Of a stretch of DNA of 64,000 nucleotides, positions 28,155 through 38,883 are shown one piece after another. Origin of the DNA: Flavobacterium johnsoniae UW101 (lineage in GTDB: Bacteria; Bacteroidota; Bacteroidia; Flavobacteriales; Flavobacteriaceae). A model generated the notes under the pieces. It had not been told where the DNA came from. It was given only the letters and a program-made list of their open reading frames with translations, and made no database searches. The DNA lies in contig NC_009441.1 of NCBI RefSeq assembly GCF_000016645.1, positions 372,001 to 436,000 on the forward strand, read 5' to 3'. Made by a program: the position numbers and the translations under genes. How positions within the stretch are numbered: position 1 is the stretch's first letter; each line of letters starts with the position of its first letter.

Positions 28155-28697
28155 TTAAGCTGATTTACCTGCTTTTCTTCTTAATACTTCACCCACAAAT
28201 TTAACACCTTTTCCTTTGTACGGCTCTGGCTTACGGAAACCTCTGATTTTCGCTGCAACTTGCCCTAAAAGTTGTTTATCAAATGATGTTAATTTTACAA
28301 TTGGGTTCTTACCTTTTTCAGATATTGTTTCTAAACTTACTTCTGGAGCAATTTCTAAAACAATATTGTGAGAATATCCAAGAGCTAAATCTAATTTTTG
28401 TCCTTGGTTTGAAGCTCTATAACCAACTCCAACTAATTCTAGTTCTTTTGTGAAACCTTCAGATACACCAACAACCATATTACTGATCAAAGATCTGAAT
28501 AATCCGTGTTTTGCTCTATGGTCTTTATGATCAGACGATCTTTCTACTAAAACTTGATCGCCTTCAACAGTTACATTTACGTCCGAAAACTCCTGAACTA
28601 GTTGACCTTTTTTTCCTTTTACTGTAATAATACCGTCTTTAACTTCTACAGTTACACCAGCAGGGATTACAATTGGGCTTTTACCTATTCTTGACAT
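28155..28697 (-). CDS. rplF: 50S ribosomal protein L6
   Basis: Large-subunit protein near the sarcin-ricin loop and factor-binding site. 180 residues in two related domains. Seen: [15 protein letters not shown] at the start and the C-terminal signature [24 protein letters not shown]. It lies 18 nt after rpsH. Confidence 0.98.
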   Translation of the reverse strand: MSRIGKSPIVIPAGVTVEVKDGIITVKGKKGQLVQEFSDVNVTVEGDQVLVERSSDHKDHRAKHGLFRSLISNMVVGVSEGFTKELELVGVGYRASNQGQKLDLALGYSHNIVLEIAPEVSLETISEKGKNPIVKLTSFDKQLLGQVAAKIRGFRKPEPYKGKGVKFVGEVLRRKAGKSA

Positions 28698-28715
28698 CTT
28701 ATCTAGTGTTTAAAA

Positions 28716-29114
28716 TTAGTATACGTAACAAATTACTTCACCACCTACATTTAACTGCTTAGCTTGTTTTCCTGTCATCAAACCTTTTGATGTAGAAACA
28801 ATAGCAATTCCTAATCCGTTAAGGATTCTTGGTAATTTGGCAGCACCTGCGTACTTACGTAAACCAGGTTTACTAATTCTTTGGATATCTTTAATTACAG
28901 GCTCTTTAGTATCTTTATCATACTTTAAAGCAATTTTGATAGAACCTTGAACCGTGTTCTGCTCAAATTTGTAACTTAAGATATAACCTTGATCGAATAA
29001 GATCTTAGTTATTTCTTTTTTAAGATTAGAAGCTGGAATTTCAACAACTTTGTGGTTTGCAGCCACAGCATTACGAACTCTAGTCAAATAATCTGCAATA
29101 GGATCTGTATACAT
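28716..29114 (-). CDS. rpsH: 30S ribosomal protein S8
   Basis: Primary 16S-binding protein and, in E. coli, the autoregulator of the spc operon. 132 residues from MYTDPIADYLTRVRNAV, the conserved N terminus; the C-terminal SKGLMTGKQAKQLNVGGEVICYVY is the family signature. The start at 29114 was chosen over an in-frame ATG at 29150, which lies inside a hairpin and would add 12 non-family residues. It has an unusually long 77-nt gap from rpsN holding a 10-bp hairpin. Confidence 0.97.
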   Translation of the reverse strand: MYTDPIADYLTRVRNAVAANHKVVEIPASNLKKEITKILFDQGYILSYKFEQNTVQGSIKIALKYDKDTKEPVIKDIQRISKPGLRKYAGAAKLPRILNGLGIAIVSTSKGLMTGKQAKQLNVGGEVICYVY

Positions 29115-29138
29115 ATGTATTTGATTGCGATTATGGTT

Positions 29139-29162
29139 TTCAGGAAGCACCCGCTTCCTGAA
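29139..29162 (-). promoter_or_regulatory. Strong hairpin in the rpsN-rpsH gap, candidate r-protein regulatory site
   Basis: A 10-bp perfect inverted repeat (29139-29148 TTCAGGAAGC with 29153-29162) around a 4-nt loop, GC-richer than its surroundings, in the 77-nt gap before S8. On the minus strand the stem ends 24 nt before the rpsH ATG and no T-run follows, so it is not a terminator. A binding site for S8 or another spc-operon protein, or an RNA processing site, is inferred. Confidence 0.6.
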
Positions 29163-29191
29163 CCTTTAATCAATTTATAAACTTTTTTAAA

Positions 29192-29461
29192 TTACCAGCT
29201 GGCTTTTTTTACACCTGGAATTAATCCATTGTTAGCCATTTCACGGAAAGTTACACGAGAGATTCCGAATTGACGGATATAACCTCTTGGTCTTCCAGTT
29301 AATTTGCAACGATTGTGTAAACGAACAGGTGAAGCATTTTTAGGTAATCTTTGTAAACCTTCATAGTCTCCAGCTTCTAATAAAGCTTTTCTCTTTTCAG
29401 CATACTTAGCTACCGTTTTCTCTCTTTTCACCTCGCGGGCTTTCATTGATTCTTTAGCCAT
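29192..29461 (-). CDS. rpsN: 30S ribosomal protein S14 (zinc-free, long type)
   Basis: Small-subunit head protein. 89 residues with only one cysteine ([21 protein letters not shown]), lacking the two CxxC pairs of the 61-residue zinc type, so this is the C-minus form. The C-terminal [18 protein letters not shown] is the family signature. It lies 3 nt after rplE. Confidence 0.97.
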
Positions 29462-29464
29462 GTC

Positions 29465-30016
29465 TTAATTCTTTTTAAAAGGTAATCCTAATTCAGCCAA
29501 TAATGACTTTGCTTCCTTGTCTGTTTTTGCAGTAGTAACAAATGTAATATCCATTCCTGAAATTTTATTTACTTTGTCAATATCAATTTCTGGGAAAATG
29601 ATTTGCTCTAAAACTCCAAGATTGTAGTTACCTCTTCCGTCGAAACCAGTAGCTTTAATACCACCAAAATCTCTAACACGTGGTAAAGCAGAAGTAATAA
29701 GTCTATCTAAAAACTCATACATTCTTTCTCCACGTAAAGTAACTTTTGCTCCAATAGGCATCCCTTTTCTTAATTTGAAAGACGCAACGTCTTTCTTAGA
29801 AATTGTAGATACTGCTTTTTGTCCAGTGATCTTAGTTAACTCATCAACTGCATAGTCAATAAGTTTTTTATCAGATACAGCTGCACCAACTCCACGGCTC
29901 AAAACGATTTTTTCAAGTTTAGGAACTTGCATTACGTTTGTATATCCGAACTCTTCTTTAAGAGCAGAGATTACTCTACTCTTATATTCTTCTTTTAGTC
30001 TAGGTGTATATGCCAT
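29465..30016 (-). CDS. rplE: 50S ribosomal protein L5
   Basis: 5S rRNA-binding protein contacting S13 across the subunit bridge. 183 residues. Seen: [36 protein letters not shown], the conserved [26 protein letters not shown], and [23 protein letters not shown]. It starts 2 nt after rplX. Confidence 0.98.
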   Translation of the reverse strand: MAYTPRLKEEYKSRVISALKEEFGYTNVMQVPKLEKIVLSRGVGAAVSDKKLIDYAVDELTKITGQKAVSTISKKDVASFKLRKGMPIGAKVTLRGERMYEFLDRLITSALPRVRDFGGIKATGFDGRGNYNLGVLEQIIFPEIDIDKVNKISGMDITFVTTAKTDKEAKSLLAELGLPFKKN

Positions 30017-30018
30017 TA

Positions 30019-30333
30019 CTATAGTACTTGATTAGATTTTTTTGAAAATCTTACTTTCTTATCTCCTTCTACTCTAATACCTACTCTAGTTGTTTCCTTA
30101 GTTTTAGGATCAATTAAAGCAATGTTAGAAATTTGAATAGAAGCCTCTTTCTTAACGATACCACCTTGAGGGTTTTTAGCACTTGGTTTAGTATGTTTTG
30201 AAACCAGGTTTACACCTTCAACGATCGCTTTGTTTTTTTCACGGTAAACACGTAAAACTTTACCTTCAGCACCTTTATGGTCTCCAGCAATAACTCTTAC
30301 GATATCTCCTGATTTTATTTTTAGCTTTATCAT
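30019..30333 (-). CDS. rplX: 50S ribosomal protein L24
   Basis: Assembly-initiator protein of the large subunit near the tunnel exit. 104 residues with an N-terminal KOW motif ([35 protein letters not shown]) and [20 protein letters not shown]. Between rplN (11 nt) and rplE (2 nt). Confidence 0.98.
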
Positions 30334-30344
30334 CTTAAAACGAA

Positions 30345-30713
30345 TTAAAGCACTTCTGGTGCTAATGATACAATTTTCATGAATTGTTTTTCACGAAGTT
30401 CTCTTGCTACCGGACCAAAAACACGAGTTCCTCTCATTTCCCCTGCAGCATTCAAAAGAACACATGCATTGTCATCGAAACGGATATAAGAACCATCAGC
30501 TCTTCTCACTTCTTTTTTAGTACGCACAACAACTGCAGTTGAAACCGCTCCTTTTTTTACGTTTCCGTTTGGAGTTGCATCTTTGATAGAAACTACAATT
30601 TTGTCACCAACAGAGGCATATCTTCTTTTAGTACCTCCTAAAACACGAATAGTTAAAACTTCTTTAGCTCCCGTGTTATCTGCTACTTTTAGTCTTGATT
30701 CTTGTTGTACCAT
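30345..30713 (-). CDS. rplN: 50S ribosomal protein L14
   Basis: Large-subunit interface protein. 122 residues, exactly the canonical length. Seen: [59 protein letters not shown], and [28 protein letters not shown]. It starts 2 nt after rpsQ. Confidence 0.98.
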
Positions 30714-30715
30714 AA

Positions 30716-30976
30716 TTATTTAGCTCTTTCTAAGATTTCAACTAATCTCCAACATTTCGTTTTACTTAAAGGACGCGTTTCGCTAATTCTTACAGTATCA
30801 CCAATGTTACAGTCGTTTGTTTCGTCGTGTGCAACATATTTCTTAGTTTTCAACACGAACTTACCGTATAATGGGTGTTTTACTTTTCTTACTTCTGAAA
30901 TAACGATAGATTTATCCATCTTATTTGAAGTAACAACACCTATTCTTTCTTTTCTTAAATTTCTTTTTTCTTCCAT
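30716..30976 (-). CDS. rpsQ: 30S ribosomal protein S17
   Basis: Primary 16S-binding OB-fold protein. 86 residues. Seen: [34 protein letters not shown], then the family signature [23 protein letters not shown]. It lies 17 nt after rpmC. Confidence 0.98.
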
Positions 30977-30993
30977 CTTTCAGCAGAATACAA

Positions 30994-31185
30994 TTATTGT
31001 AACTCTCTTTTAGTTAACTCTGTAGCTAATCTAGCAACTGTTCTTCTAACGCTTCTAATTCGAAGTGGGTTAGCAATTGGAGAAATAGCGTGAGCCATTT
31101 TTAGGTCAGCATATACTTTCTTAGTTTGACTAAGCTTTTCTTGCAACTCCGCTGCAGAAAGATCTTTTATTTCTGATTGTTTCAT
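30994..31185 (-). CDS. rpmC: 50S ribosomal protein L29
   Basis: Small helical protein at the tunnel exit near the docking site for signal recognition particle and trigger factor. 63 residues. Seen: MKQSEIKDLSAAELQEKL, LKMAHAISPIANPLRIRSVRRTVARLATEL. In standard S10 operon order between rplP and rpsQ. Confidence 0.97.
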   Translation of the reverse strand: MKQSEIKDLSAAELQEKLSQTKKVYADLKMAHAISPIANPLRIRSVRRTVARLATELTKRELQ

Positions 31186-31197
31186 AATAAATATAAA

Positions 31198-31623
31198 TTA
31201 TGCTTCGAAATCTCTAGCAACGACGAACTTAGTTTTTACTGGAAGTTTTTGAGCTGCAAGACGTAAAGCCTCTTTTGCAACTGACAATGGAACCCCTCCA
31301 ACTTCAAACATAATTCTTCCTGGTTTAACAACAGCAGCCCAATATTCAACTGCTCCTTTACCTTTACCCATACGTACTTCAAGAGGTTTCTTAGTGATAG
31401 GTTTGTCTGGGAAAATTTTAATCCACAATTGTCCTTCTCTTTTCATGTAACGAGTTGCAGCGATACGCGCAGCTTCGATTTGACGTGAAGTTAAGAACAT
31501 TCCATCTTCATGCACAGATTTAATACCAAACATTCCATTTGAAAGTTCATGCCCTCTTTGAGAGTTACCCTTCATTCTACCTTTTTGTACCTTACGGTAT
31601 TTTGTTCTTTTAGGCTGTAACAT
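31198..31623 (-). CDS. rplP: 50S ribosomal protein L16
   Basis: Large-subunit protein near the A-site tRNA elbow and peptidyl transferase centre. 141 residues. Seen: [62 protein letters not shown], and the C-terminal [13 protein letters not shown]. It lies 19 nt after rpsC. Confidence 0.98.
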   Translation of the reverse strand: MLQPKRTKYRKVQKGRMKGNSQRGHELSNGMFGIKSVHEDGMFLTSRQIEAARIAATRYMKREGQLWIKIFPDKPITKKPLEVRMGKGKGAVEYWAAVVKPGRIMFEVGGVPLSVAKEALRLAAQKLPVKTKFVVARDFEA

Positions 31624-31642
31624 TTTTCTTTAGTTTAAAAAT

Positions 31643-32401
31643 TTACTTTCTTTTACGAGCGTCTGGTTTTCCACCTTTATTAAAGTTAGATTTACCTCTA
31701 GGGGCATCTCCACCTTTACCACCGCCAGTACCAGATTGTTTTTTATCCATTCCAGCAAGTGGAGAAAGATCTCTCTTTCCATAAACTTCACCTTTCATGA
31801 TCCATACTTTGATACCCATTCTACCGTAAGTAGTGTGAGCTTCAGCCAAAGCATAATCAATATCAGCTCTGAAAGTTGATAGAGGAATTCTACCTTCTTT
31901 GAAACCTTCAGAACGCGCCATCTCAGCACCATTCAAACGACCAGAAATCAAAACTTTGATACCTTCAGCGTTCATACGCATAGAAGCAGCAATAGCCATT
32001 TTGATTGCACGTCTGTAAGAAATACGGCTTTCGATTTGACGAGCGATGCTTGTCGCCACAAGATAAGCATCTAACTCAGGTCTTTTAATTTCAAAGATGT
32101 TAATTTGAACCTCTTTATCAGTAACTTTCTTAAGTTCCTCTTTTAACTTGTCTACCTCTTGTCCGCCTTTTCCGATAATGATACCAGGTCTAGCAGTAGT
32201 GATAGTAACGGTTACAAGCTTTAAAGTTCTCTCGATGATTACTTTAGATACACTAGCTTTTGATAAACGAGCGTGGATATACTTTCTGATTTTGTGATCT
32301 TCAGCTAATTTATCGCCGTAATCATTTCCACCATACCAGTTTGAGTCCCATCCTCTGATGATACCAAGTCTATTTCCAATTGGATTTGTCTTTTGTCCCA
32401 T
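31643..32401 (-). CDS. rpsC: 30S ribosomal protein S3
   Basis: Small-subunit protein lining the mRNA entry with S4 and S5. 252 residues. Seen: [23 protein letters not shown], a KH domain with [25 protein letters not shown] [17 protein letters not shown], and [31 protein letters not shown]. It has a C-terminal Gly/Lys-rich tail of about 35 residues, longer than E. coli S3 (233). It lies 5 nt after rplV. Confidence 0.98.
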
Positions 32402-32406
32402 GCTGC

Positions 32407-32820
32407 TTAAGAATTGCTTTGTGTGTTATTGATAGCTCCAAGCACGATTGTTACGTGATTAGAACGTTTTCTTATTCTGTGTGCACGACCTTGTGGAGCT
32501 GGACGAAGTCTTTTTAACATCATTCCACCATCTACTCTGATCTCTTTAACAAATAATCCAGCTTCTTCTAAATTACCTTCACTATTTTTTTGCTCCCAGT
32601 TGTTGATTGCAGATAATAATAGTTTTTCTAATTTTCTTGAAGCTTCTTTAGAACTGAATCTTAAGATGTTAAGTGCTCTTTCTACCTTCTGACCTCTTAC
32701 CAAGTCCGCTACTAAGCGCATTTTTCTAGGTGAAGTAGGGCAGTTATTCAATTTTGCGAAAGCGATAGACTTATTAGCCTCTTTTCTCGCATCTGCTGTT
32801 TCTCTTTTACGAACTCCCAT
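32407..32820 (-). CDS. rplV: 50S ribosomal protein L22
   Basis: Large-subunit protein whose beta-hairpin lines the exit tunnel. 137 residues. Seen: [38 protein letters not shown] and the hairpin tip [31 protein letters not shown]. It carries an N-terminal extension of about 20 residues relative to E. coli (110). It lies 8 nt after rpsS. Confidence 0.98.
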
Positions 32821-32828
32821 TGCTTCTT

Positions 32829-33107
32829 TTATTTTTTACCTTTATTTTTTGCTCCAGCATGACCTCTAAAAGATCTAGTTGGCGAAAACTCTCCTAATTT
32901 GTGACCTACCATGTTTTCTGTTACGTAAACTGGTACAAATTGACGACCGTTATGAACTGCGATAGTTTGTCCAACGAAATCCGGAGTAATCATAGAAGCT
33001 CTAGACCAAGTCTTAACTACACTATTTTTACCACTTTCTACGTTTTCTTGAACTTTCTTGTCTAATTTATAATGAACGAAAGGTCCTTTTTTTAATGAAC
33101 GTGCCAT
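32829..33107 (-). CDS. rpsS: 30S ribosomal protein S19
   Basis: Head protein that partners S13. 92 residues, canonical length. Seen: [19 protein letters not shown], the signature [46 protein letters not shown]. It lies 6 nt after rplB. Confidence 0.98.
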
Positions 33108-33113
33108 ATCTTA

Positions 33114-33938
33114 TTATTTCTTTCTACGTTCTACGATATACTTGTTACTCGGGTTTTTCTTAGAACGAGTTCTGTAACCTTTAGCTGGCAATCCGTTTCT
33201 TGAACGTGGGTGCCCTCCAGAAGAACGTCCTTCACCACCTCCCATAGGGTGATCAACTGGGTTCATCGCTACTGGTCTAGTTCTAGGTCTTCTTCCTAAC
33301 CATCTTGTTCTACCTGCTTTTCCAGATACAACTAATTGGTGGTCAGAGTTAGAAACAGCTCCAATTGTAGCCGAACAAGTTAACAAGATTAATCTTGTTT
33401 CTCCAGATGGCATTTTAATTGTTGCGTATTTCCCGTCTCTTGCCATTAACTGAGCAAAAGTTCCAGCTGAACGAGCAATTACAGCTCCTTGTCCTGGACG
33501 TAACTCAATACAAGATATAACAGTTCCAAGAGGAATTCTGCTTAAAGGTAAAGTATTACCAATCTCTGGTTGAGATTCTGGACCAGAAACTAATTTCTGA
33601 CCAACTTTCAATCCGTTTTGAGCGATAATATAAGTTTTCTCTCCATCAGCATAAGCTAATAAAGCGATAAACGCAGTACGATTTGGATCATATTCGATTG
33701 ATTTCACTGTAGCTGGAATTCCATCTTTAGTTCTTTTGAAATCAATAATACGATATCTCTGCTTGTGACCACCACCCGTATAACGCATGGTCATCTTTCC
33801 TTGACTATTTCTACCTCCTGAGTTTTTTATCGGCGCTATCAAAGAGCGTTCCGGCTTATCAGTTGTAATAGCGTCATAACCATTCACAACTCTAAATCGC
33901 TGACCCGGGGTAATAGGTTTTAATTTTCTTACTGACAT
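33114..33938 (-). CDS. rplB: 50S ribosomal protein L2
   Basis: Large-subunit protein required for subunit association and peptidyl transfer. 274 residues. Seen: the OB-fold N-terminal domain with [32 protein letters not shown], the C-terminal SH3-like domain, and the catalytic-region loop [22 protein letters not shown] with the conserved His. It lies 9 nt after rplW. Confidence 0.98.
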   Translation of the reverse strand: MSVRKLKPITPGQRFRVVNGYDAITTDKPERSLIAPIKNSGGRNSQGKMTMRYTGGGHKQRYRIIDFKRTKDGIPATVKSIEYDPNRTAFIALLAYADGEKTYIIAQNGLKVGQKLVSGPESQPEIGNTLPLSRIPLGTVISCIELRPGQGAVIARSAGTFAQLMARDGKYATIKMPSGETRLILLTCSATIGAVSNSDHQLVVSGKAGRTRWLGRRPRTRPVAMNPVDHPMGGGEGRSSGGHPRSRNGLPAKGYRTRSKKNPSNKYIVERRKK

Positions 33939-33947
33939 TTTTCTATC

Positions 33948-34238
33948 TTAGATATTGTTGTAAAAATCAATTGTTTCTCCTTCTTGTACTTGAACAATTG
34001 CTTTTTTGATTGCATTTGTCTTTCCACTGATTAAACCACTTTTAGTGTATTTAGTAGATCTGTCTGGTCTCACATTCATTGTGTTAACAGAAACGATAGT
34101 TACTCCATAAGCAGCTTCAACAGCTTTCTTAATTTGAACTTTGTTTGCTTTTTTGTCAACAACGAATCCGAAACGGTTAAGAACTTCACTTTCTTTGGTT
34201 ACTTTTTCAGTTACTATAGGTCTAATTATGATACTCAT
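33948..34238 (-). CDS. rplW: 50S ribosomal protein L23
   Basis: Tunnel-exit protein that docks trigger factor and SRP. 96 residues. Seen: IIIRPIVTEKVTKESEVLNRFGFVVDKKANKVQIKKAVEAAYGVTIVSVNTMNVRP, the full L23 signature. It lies 7 nt after rplD. Confidence 0.98.
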   Translation of the reverse strand: MSIIIRPIVTEKVTKESEVLNRFGFVVDKKANKVQIKKAVEAAYGVTIVSVNTMNVRPDRSTKYTKSGLISGKTNAIKKAIVQVQEGETIDFYNNI

Positions 34239-34245
34239 ACTCCTA

Positions 34246-34875
34246 TTATTTACTTAAATTTTCTTCAATTAACTCTAAAGAACCCTCCAAAAGCACTAAA
34301 TTATTAGTGTTTAATATTGCGTAAGTGCTTAATTCTGAGCTAGTTACGACATTAGAGGCCTTTAAATTGCGTGACGACAAATATACATTTTTATTTGACT
34401 CACCCAACACAAATAGAGATTTTTTATTTTCTAACCCTAAAGCTTTCAAAACGTTAATGAAATTTTTAGTGTTTGGCGCTTCAAAATTAAAGTCTTCAAG
34501 AACGATAATATTCGACTCTTTTGCTTTGATAGAGAAAGCTGATTTTCTAGCCAATCTTTTTAAGTTTTTATTCAATTTGAATGAATAACTTCTTGGTCTT
34601 GGCCCGAAAACTGTTCCTCCACCTTTAAACAAAGGATTCTTAACACTTCCCGCACGAGCCGTACCCGTACCTTTTTGTTTTTTAATCTTACGCGTACTTC
34701 CAGTTACTTCAGCTCTTTCTTTAGCTTTATGAGTACCTTGTCTTTGATTAGCAAGATATTGCTTAACATCAAGATATACTGCGTGATTGTTTGGTTCAAT
34801 TGCGAATACTGAATCAGAAAGTTGAACTTTTCTTCCAGTATCTTTTCCGTTGAAATCTAATACTTTTACTTCCAT
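34246..34875 (-). CDS. rplD: 50S ribosomal protein L4
   Basis: Large-subunit protein with a tunnel-lining loop; autoregulates the S10 operon in E. coli. 209 residues from [19 protein letters not shown]. Seen: [32 protein letters not shown] and [30 protein letters not shown], the L4 loop signature. The ATG at 34875 overlaps the rplC stop by one base (TAATG), a sign of translational coupling; the frame to 34920 only reads into rplC. Confidence 0.97.
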
Positions 34876-35492
34876 TACTTCTGAATGATTACGTAAGAGT
34901 TTTTGTGTCCTGGAATACATCCTTTAACAACAAGTAGATTCTTTTCAGCAACTACTTTTAAAACTCTAAGGTTTTGAACTTTTACATTATCTCCTCCCAT
35001 TCTTCCAGCCATACGCATTCCTTTGAATACTCTAGACGGATAAGAAGATGCTCCTACAGAACCTGGCGCTCTTAAACGGTTGTGCTGACCATGTGTAGCT
35101 TGCCCAACCCCACCAAAACCGTGACGTTTAACAACACCTTGGAAACCTTTACCTTTAGACACACCTTGCACGTCTACAAACTCTCCTTCTTCAAAAATAG
35201 AAACATCAATAAGATCTCCTAATTTTTGCTCAGTTGCAAAATCTTGGAATTCAACGACTTTTTTCTTAGCAACAGTTCCAGCTTTTTTAAAGTGCCCTAA
35301 AGCAGCTTTAGTAGAATGTTTCTCGTTTTTGTCATCGAAACCAAGTTGCAACGCTTCATACCCGTCAACCTCGTTGGTTCTGACTTGGGTAACAACACAT
35401 GGTCCAGCTTCGATTACTGTACAAGGAATGTTTTTCCCGTTTTCGTCGAAAATACTAGTCATGCCGATTTTTTTACCAATTAACCCAGACAT
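34875..35492 (-). CDS. rplC: 50S ribosomal protein L3
   Basis: Early-assembly protein near the peptidyl transferase centre. 205 residues. Seen: [37 protein letters not shown] and the loop motif [44 protein letters not shown]. Here it is the first gene of its transcript: rpsJ, which opens the S10 operon in E. coli, is cut off by a terminator, and a promoter stands about 70 nt before rplC. Confidence 0.98.
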   Translation of the reverse strand: MSGLIGKKIGMTSIFDENGKNIPCTVIEAGPCVVTQVRTNEVDGYEALQLGFDDKNEKHSTKAALGHFKKAGTVAKKKVVEFQDFATEQKLGDLIDVSIFEEGEFVDVQGVSKGKGFQGVVKRHGFGGVGQATHGQHNRLRAPGSVGASSYPSRVFKGMRMAGRMGGDNVKVQNLRVLKVVAEKNLLVVKGCIPGHKNSYVIIQK

Positions 35493-35561
35493 AAATATTA
35501 ATTATTAATTACTAAAATTCCCTTCAATTTGAAAATAACAGAAATTTCCAAACAGGGAGTG

Positions 35562-35593
35562 CAAAAGTAGACATTAAAATTGAATATACCAAA
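35562..35593 (-). promoter_or_regulatory. Promoter of the rplC-rplQ operon
   Basis: The minus strand reads TACTTTTG (plus 35562-35569) with TTTG (plus 35590-35593) 20 nt upstream, close to the full Bacteroidetes consensus. Predicted start is near 35558; the leader of about 65 nt can fold irregularly (AGGG at 35554-35557 with CCCT at 35520-35523, CAAA with TTTG inside). The rest of the gap up to the rpsJ terminator (35594-35846) is AT-rich and I see nothing else in it. Confidence 0.72.
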
Positions 35594-35846
35594 CAGTTAC
35601 AAAAATTAAATCGCTCATAATCAAAATCCAAGCCTCAAACCAGCATCAAAAACAACTTTTTCTAATCTAATTTTTCAAACTCTTTTACCCTTTTACAATC
35701 GACTTACGCCTAACAATTAATTAACAAAACAACAACAAAAATCATCTGAATAGCTTTAAAACAAAGGGCTTTACAAAAATTGGTGAAAAAAAATATTAAA
35801 CATATAACATCTTAAAATCACACAAAAAAGCCTATAATTCAAAAAC

Positions 35847-35880
35847 AAAAAAAGCGAGACATTTCTGACTCGCTTTTTAT
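35847..35880 (-). terminator. Intrinsic terminator after rpsJ
   Basis: AAAAAGCGAG (35849-35858) pairs with CTCGCTTTTT (35869-35878), a 10-bp stem with a 10-nt loop. On the minus strand it is followed by TTTTTTTG. It lies 19 nt after the rpsJ stop and ends the rpsL-rpsG-fusA-rpsJ transcript. Confidence 0.88.
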
Positions 35881-35898
35881 ATAAAAAATATAATAAAA

Positions 35899-36204
35899 TT
35901 ATACTTTAATCTCTACTTCAACACCACTTGGTAACTCAAGTTTCATTAAAGCATCAATAGTTTTAGATGAAGATGAATAAATATCAATCAATCTCTTGTA
36001 TGACATTACTTCAAATTGCTCTCTCGCTTTTTTGTTAACGTGCGGAGAACGCAATACAGTGAAAAGTTTTTTGTGAGTTGGCAACGGGATTGGACCTGTC
36101 ACAACTGCTCCAGTAGTTTTTACTGTTTTTACGATCTTTTCAGCAGATTTATCTACCAACATGTGATCGTAAGATTTTAGTTTTATTCTGATTTTTTGAC
36201 TCAT
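35899..36204 (-). CDS. rpsJ: 30S ribosomal protein S10
   Basis: Small-subunit head protein (also NusE, which bridges NusG and the ribosome). 101 residues. Seen: [60 protein letters not shown]. It lies 10 nt after fusA, as the last gene of the str operon instead of the first gene of the S10 operon. Confidence 0.98.
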
Positions 36205-36214
36205 TTTCTTAAAA

Positions 36215-38371
36215 TTAAGCGTTACCTTTTGCTTTTTTGATTACCTCTTCTGAAATATTAGAAGGTGTTTCTGCATAGTGAGAAAACTCCATTGTAGAAG
36301 TAGCTCTACCAGAAGATAATGTTCTTAATGTAGTTACATATCCAAACATTTCTGATAAAGGCACATCAGCCTTAATAGTTTTTGCACCATTTCTATCACC
36401 CATATCATTAACCTGACCTCTACGACGGTTCAAGTCACCTACAATATCACCCATGTTTTCTTCTGGAGTAATAACTTCGATTTTCATGATTGGCTCAAGA
36501 ATAACAGCTCCAGCAGCGCGTCCAGACTCTTTATAACCCATTCTTGCAGCTAATTCAAAAGATAATGCATCAGAATCCACAGGGTGGAAAGATCCATCAG
36601 TTAAAGTTACTTTTAAACTATCCACAGCATATCCTGCTAATGGACCAGTTTTCATAGCTTCTCTAAATCCTTTTTCAACAGCAGGGATATATTCTTTAGG
36701 AACGTTACCACCTTTTACAGCATTGATAAATTGTAATCCAACTGGAACTTTACCATCAACTTCATCAGCAGGCTCAATTGTAAATACGATATCACCGAAT
36801 TTACCACGACCTCCAGATTGTTTCTTGTAAGTCTCTCTATGTGTTGCAGATCTTGTAAACGCTTCTTTGTATTCAACTTGAGGCTCACCTTGGTTTACTT
36901 CAACTTTAAATTCACGTTTCATACGATCTACTAAGATATCTAAGTGAAGCTCACCCATACCAGAAATAATTGTCTGCCCTGAAGCCTCATCAGTTCTAAC
37001 TGTAAATGTCGGATCCTCTTCAGCCAATTTAGCTAAAGCCATACCCATTTTATCAACGTCAGCTTTTGTTTTTGGCTCAATAGCAATACCAATTACAGGA
37101 TCCGGGAATTTCATAGATTCCAATACAATTGGATTCTTTTCATCACAAAGAGTATCTCCTGTTTTAATATCTTTAAATCCAACAGCAGCTCCAATATCTC
37201 CAGCCTCAATAAATTCGATTGGATTTTGCTTGTTCGCGTGCATTTGGTAAATACGAGAAATTCTTTCTTTATTTCCAGAACGAGTATTTAAAACATAAGA
37301 ACCTGCATCTAAACGCCCAGAGTAAGCACGGAAGAAAGCTAAACGACCAACGAATGGATCAGTAGCAATTTTAAATGCTAAAGCAGCAAATGGCTCTTTA
37401 ACATCTGGCTTACGCAAGATTTTAGTTTGATCCTCTTCTAATAAATCAGCATCATCAGGATGAATACCTTCAATACCTTCTTTATCTAAAGGAGATGGTA
37501 AATACTTACAAACTGCATCCAACATAAATTGAACACCTTTGTTTTTGAAAGACGAACCAGCAAGCATTGGAATAATTGCCATATCAATAGTAGCAGCTCT
37601 TAATGCATTATTGATTTCTTCTTCTGAAATAGAATTTTCATCTTCCATGTATTTATCCAAAAGATTCTCGTCATAAGTAGCAATCTCTTCGATAAGAATA
37701 GAACGATAGTGTTTTACTTCGTCAACCATATCAGCAGGTATATCAACGATATCAAAAGTAGCTCCTTGTGTTTCATCATGCCATACAATAGCTTGATTTT
37801 TTACTAAGTCAACAATACCTTTAAAATCCGCTTCATCACCAATAGGTAAAGTAATTGCAACCGCATTCGATTTCAACATATCTTTAACCTGTCCGCATAC
37901 AGCTAAAAAGTTAGCACCTTGACGGTCCATTTTGTTTACGAATCCCATACGAGGAACTCTATATTGATCTGCAAGTCTCCAGTTAGTCTCTGATTGAGGC
38001 TCAACACCATCAACAGCACTAAACAAGAAAACTAAACCATCAAGTACACGTAAAGAACGATTTACCTCTACAGTAAAGTCAACGTGCCCAGGAGTATCAA
38101 TAATATTGAAGTGATAAGGTAATGATTGAGGAATAACTTTTCCCTGCTCAGTTGGAAAGTTCCAAGTACAAGTTGTAGCAGCAGACGTAATTGTAATACC
38201 TCTTTCTTGCTCTTGCGCCATCCAGTCCATTGTCGCAGCACCATCGTGCACCTCACCAATTTTGTGTGATTTTCCAGTATAAAAAAGAATACGCTCAGTA
38301 GTTGTTGTTTTACCAGCATCAATGTGAGCAGCAATCCCGATATTTCTTGTATATTTTAAATCTCTAGCCAT
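36215..38371 (-). CDS. fusA: Elongation factor G
   Basis: GTPase that drives translocation and, with RRF, ribosome recycling. 718 residues. Seen: G1 [10 protein letters not shown] at residues 15-24, switch [13 protein letters not shown]3 DTPGHVDF, G4 [10 protein letters not shown], domains II-V including [19 protein letters not shown] and [16 protein letters not shown]. It is the normal length for the classical EF-G. Between rpsG (11 nt) and rpsJ (10 nt). Confidence 0.98.
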   Translation of the reverse strand: MARDLKYTRNIGIAAHIDAGKTTTTERILFYTGKSHKIGEVHDGAATMDWMAQEQERGITITSAATTCTWNFPTEQGKVIPQSLPYHFNIIDTPGHVDFTVEVNRSLRVLDGLVFLFSAVDGVEPQSETNWRLADQYRVPRMGFVNKMDRQGANFLAVCGQVKDMLKSNAVAITLPIGDEADFKGIVDLVKNQAIVWHDETQGATFDIVDIPADMVDEVKHYRSILIEEIATYDENLLDKYMEDENSISEEEINNALRAATIDMAIIPMLAGSSFKNKGVQFMLDAVCKYLPSPLDKEGIEGIHPDDADLLEEDQTKILRKPDVKEPFAALAFKIATDPFVGRLAFFRAYSGRLDAGSYVLNTRSGNKERISRIYQMHANKQNPIEFIEAGDIGAAVGFKDIKTGDTLCDEKNPIVLESMKFPDPVIGIAIEPKTKADVDKMGMALAKLAEEDPTFTVRTDEASGQTIISGMGELHLDILVDRMKREFKVEVNQGEPQVEYKEAFTRSATHRETYKKQSGGRGKFGDIVFTIEPADEVDGKVPVGLQFINAVKGGNVPKEYIPAVEKGFREAMKTGPLAGYAVDSLKVTLTDGSFHPVDSDALSFELAARMGYKESGRAAGAVILEPIMKIEVITPEENMGDIVGDLNRRRGQVNDMGDRNGAKTIKADVPLSEMFGYVTTLRTLSSGRATSTMEFSHYAETPSNISEEVIKKAKGNA

Positions 38372-38382
38372 TTCTTTACGAA

Positions 38383-38859
38383 TTAAAATCTAAAGTGAGA
38401 GAATGCTTTATTAGCCTCTGCCATTTTGTGAGTATCCATTCTTTTCTTAACCGCAGCACCTTCTTCTTTAGCAGCAGCTAAACACTCTGATGCTAAACGT
38501 TGTGCCATAGATTTTTCATTTCTTCTTCTAGCATAAAGTATTAACCACTTCATAGCCATAGAAATTTTTCTGTCCGGACGAATCTGCATTGGGATTTGGA
38601 ATGTAGCTCCACCAACTCTACGGCTACGCACTTCTACGTGAGGCATAACGTTTGTTAAAGCATCTTTCCAAATTTCTAATGAAGTTTTTTCATCATTTTG
38701 CTTTTTAGTTTCGATGATATCAATAGCATCATAAAATACTTTAAAAGCTGTAGATTTCTTACCATCCCACATTAAGTTATTCACAAAACGTGTTACTAAT
38801 TGGTCGTTAAACCTAGGATCCGGTAAAAGTGGTCTTTTCTTTGCCGCTCTTTTTCTCAT
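38383..38859 (-). CDS. rpsG: 30S ribosomal protein S7
   Basis: Primary 16S-binding protein organising the head; contacts the E-site tRNA. 158 residues. Seen: [38 protein letters not shown] and [39 protein letters not shown]. It lies 24 nt after rpsL. Confidence 0.98.
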
Positions 38860-38883
38860 GTCTTTTTCTTAAAAGTTTTTAAA

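Noticed and set aside
29115..29150. Upstream ATG for rpsH
   Set aside because: It lies in the loop of a hairpin and adds 12 residues absent from S8 proteins.
34876..34920. Upstream start for rplD
   Set aside because: It lies inside rplC; the overlapping TAATG start agrees with L4 family length.
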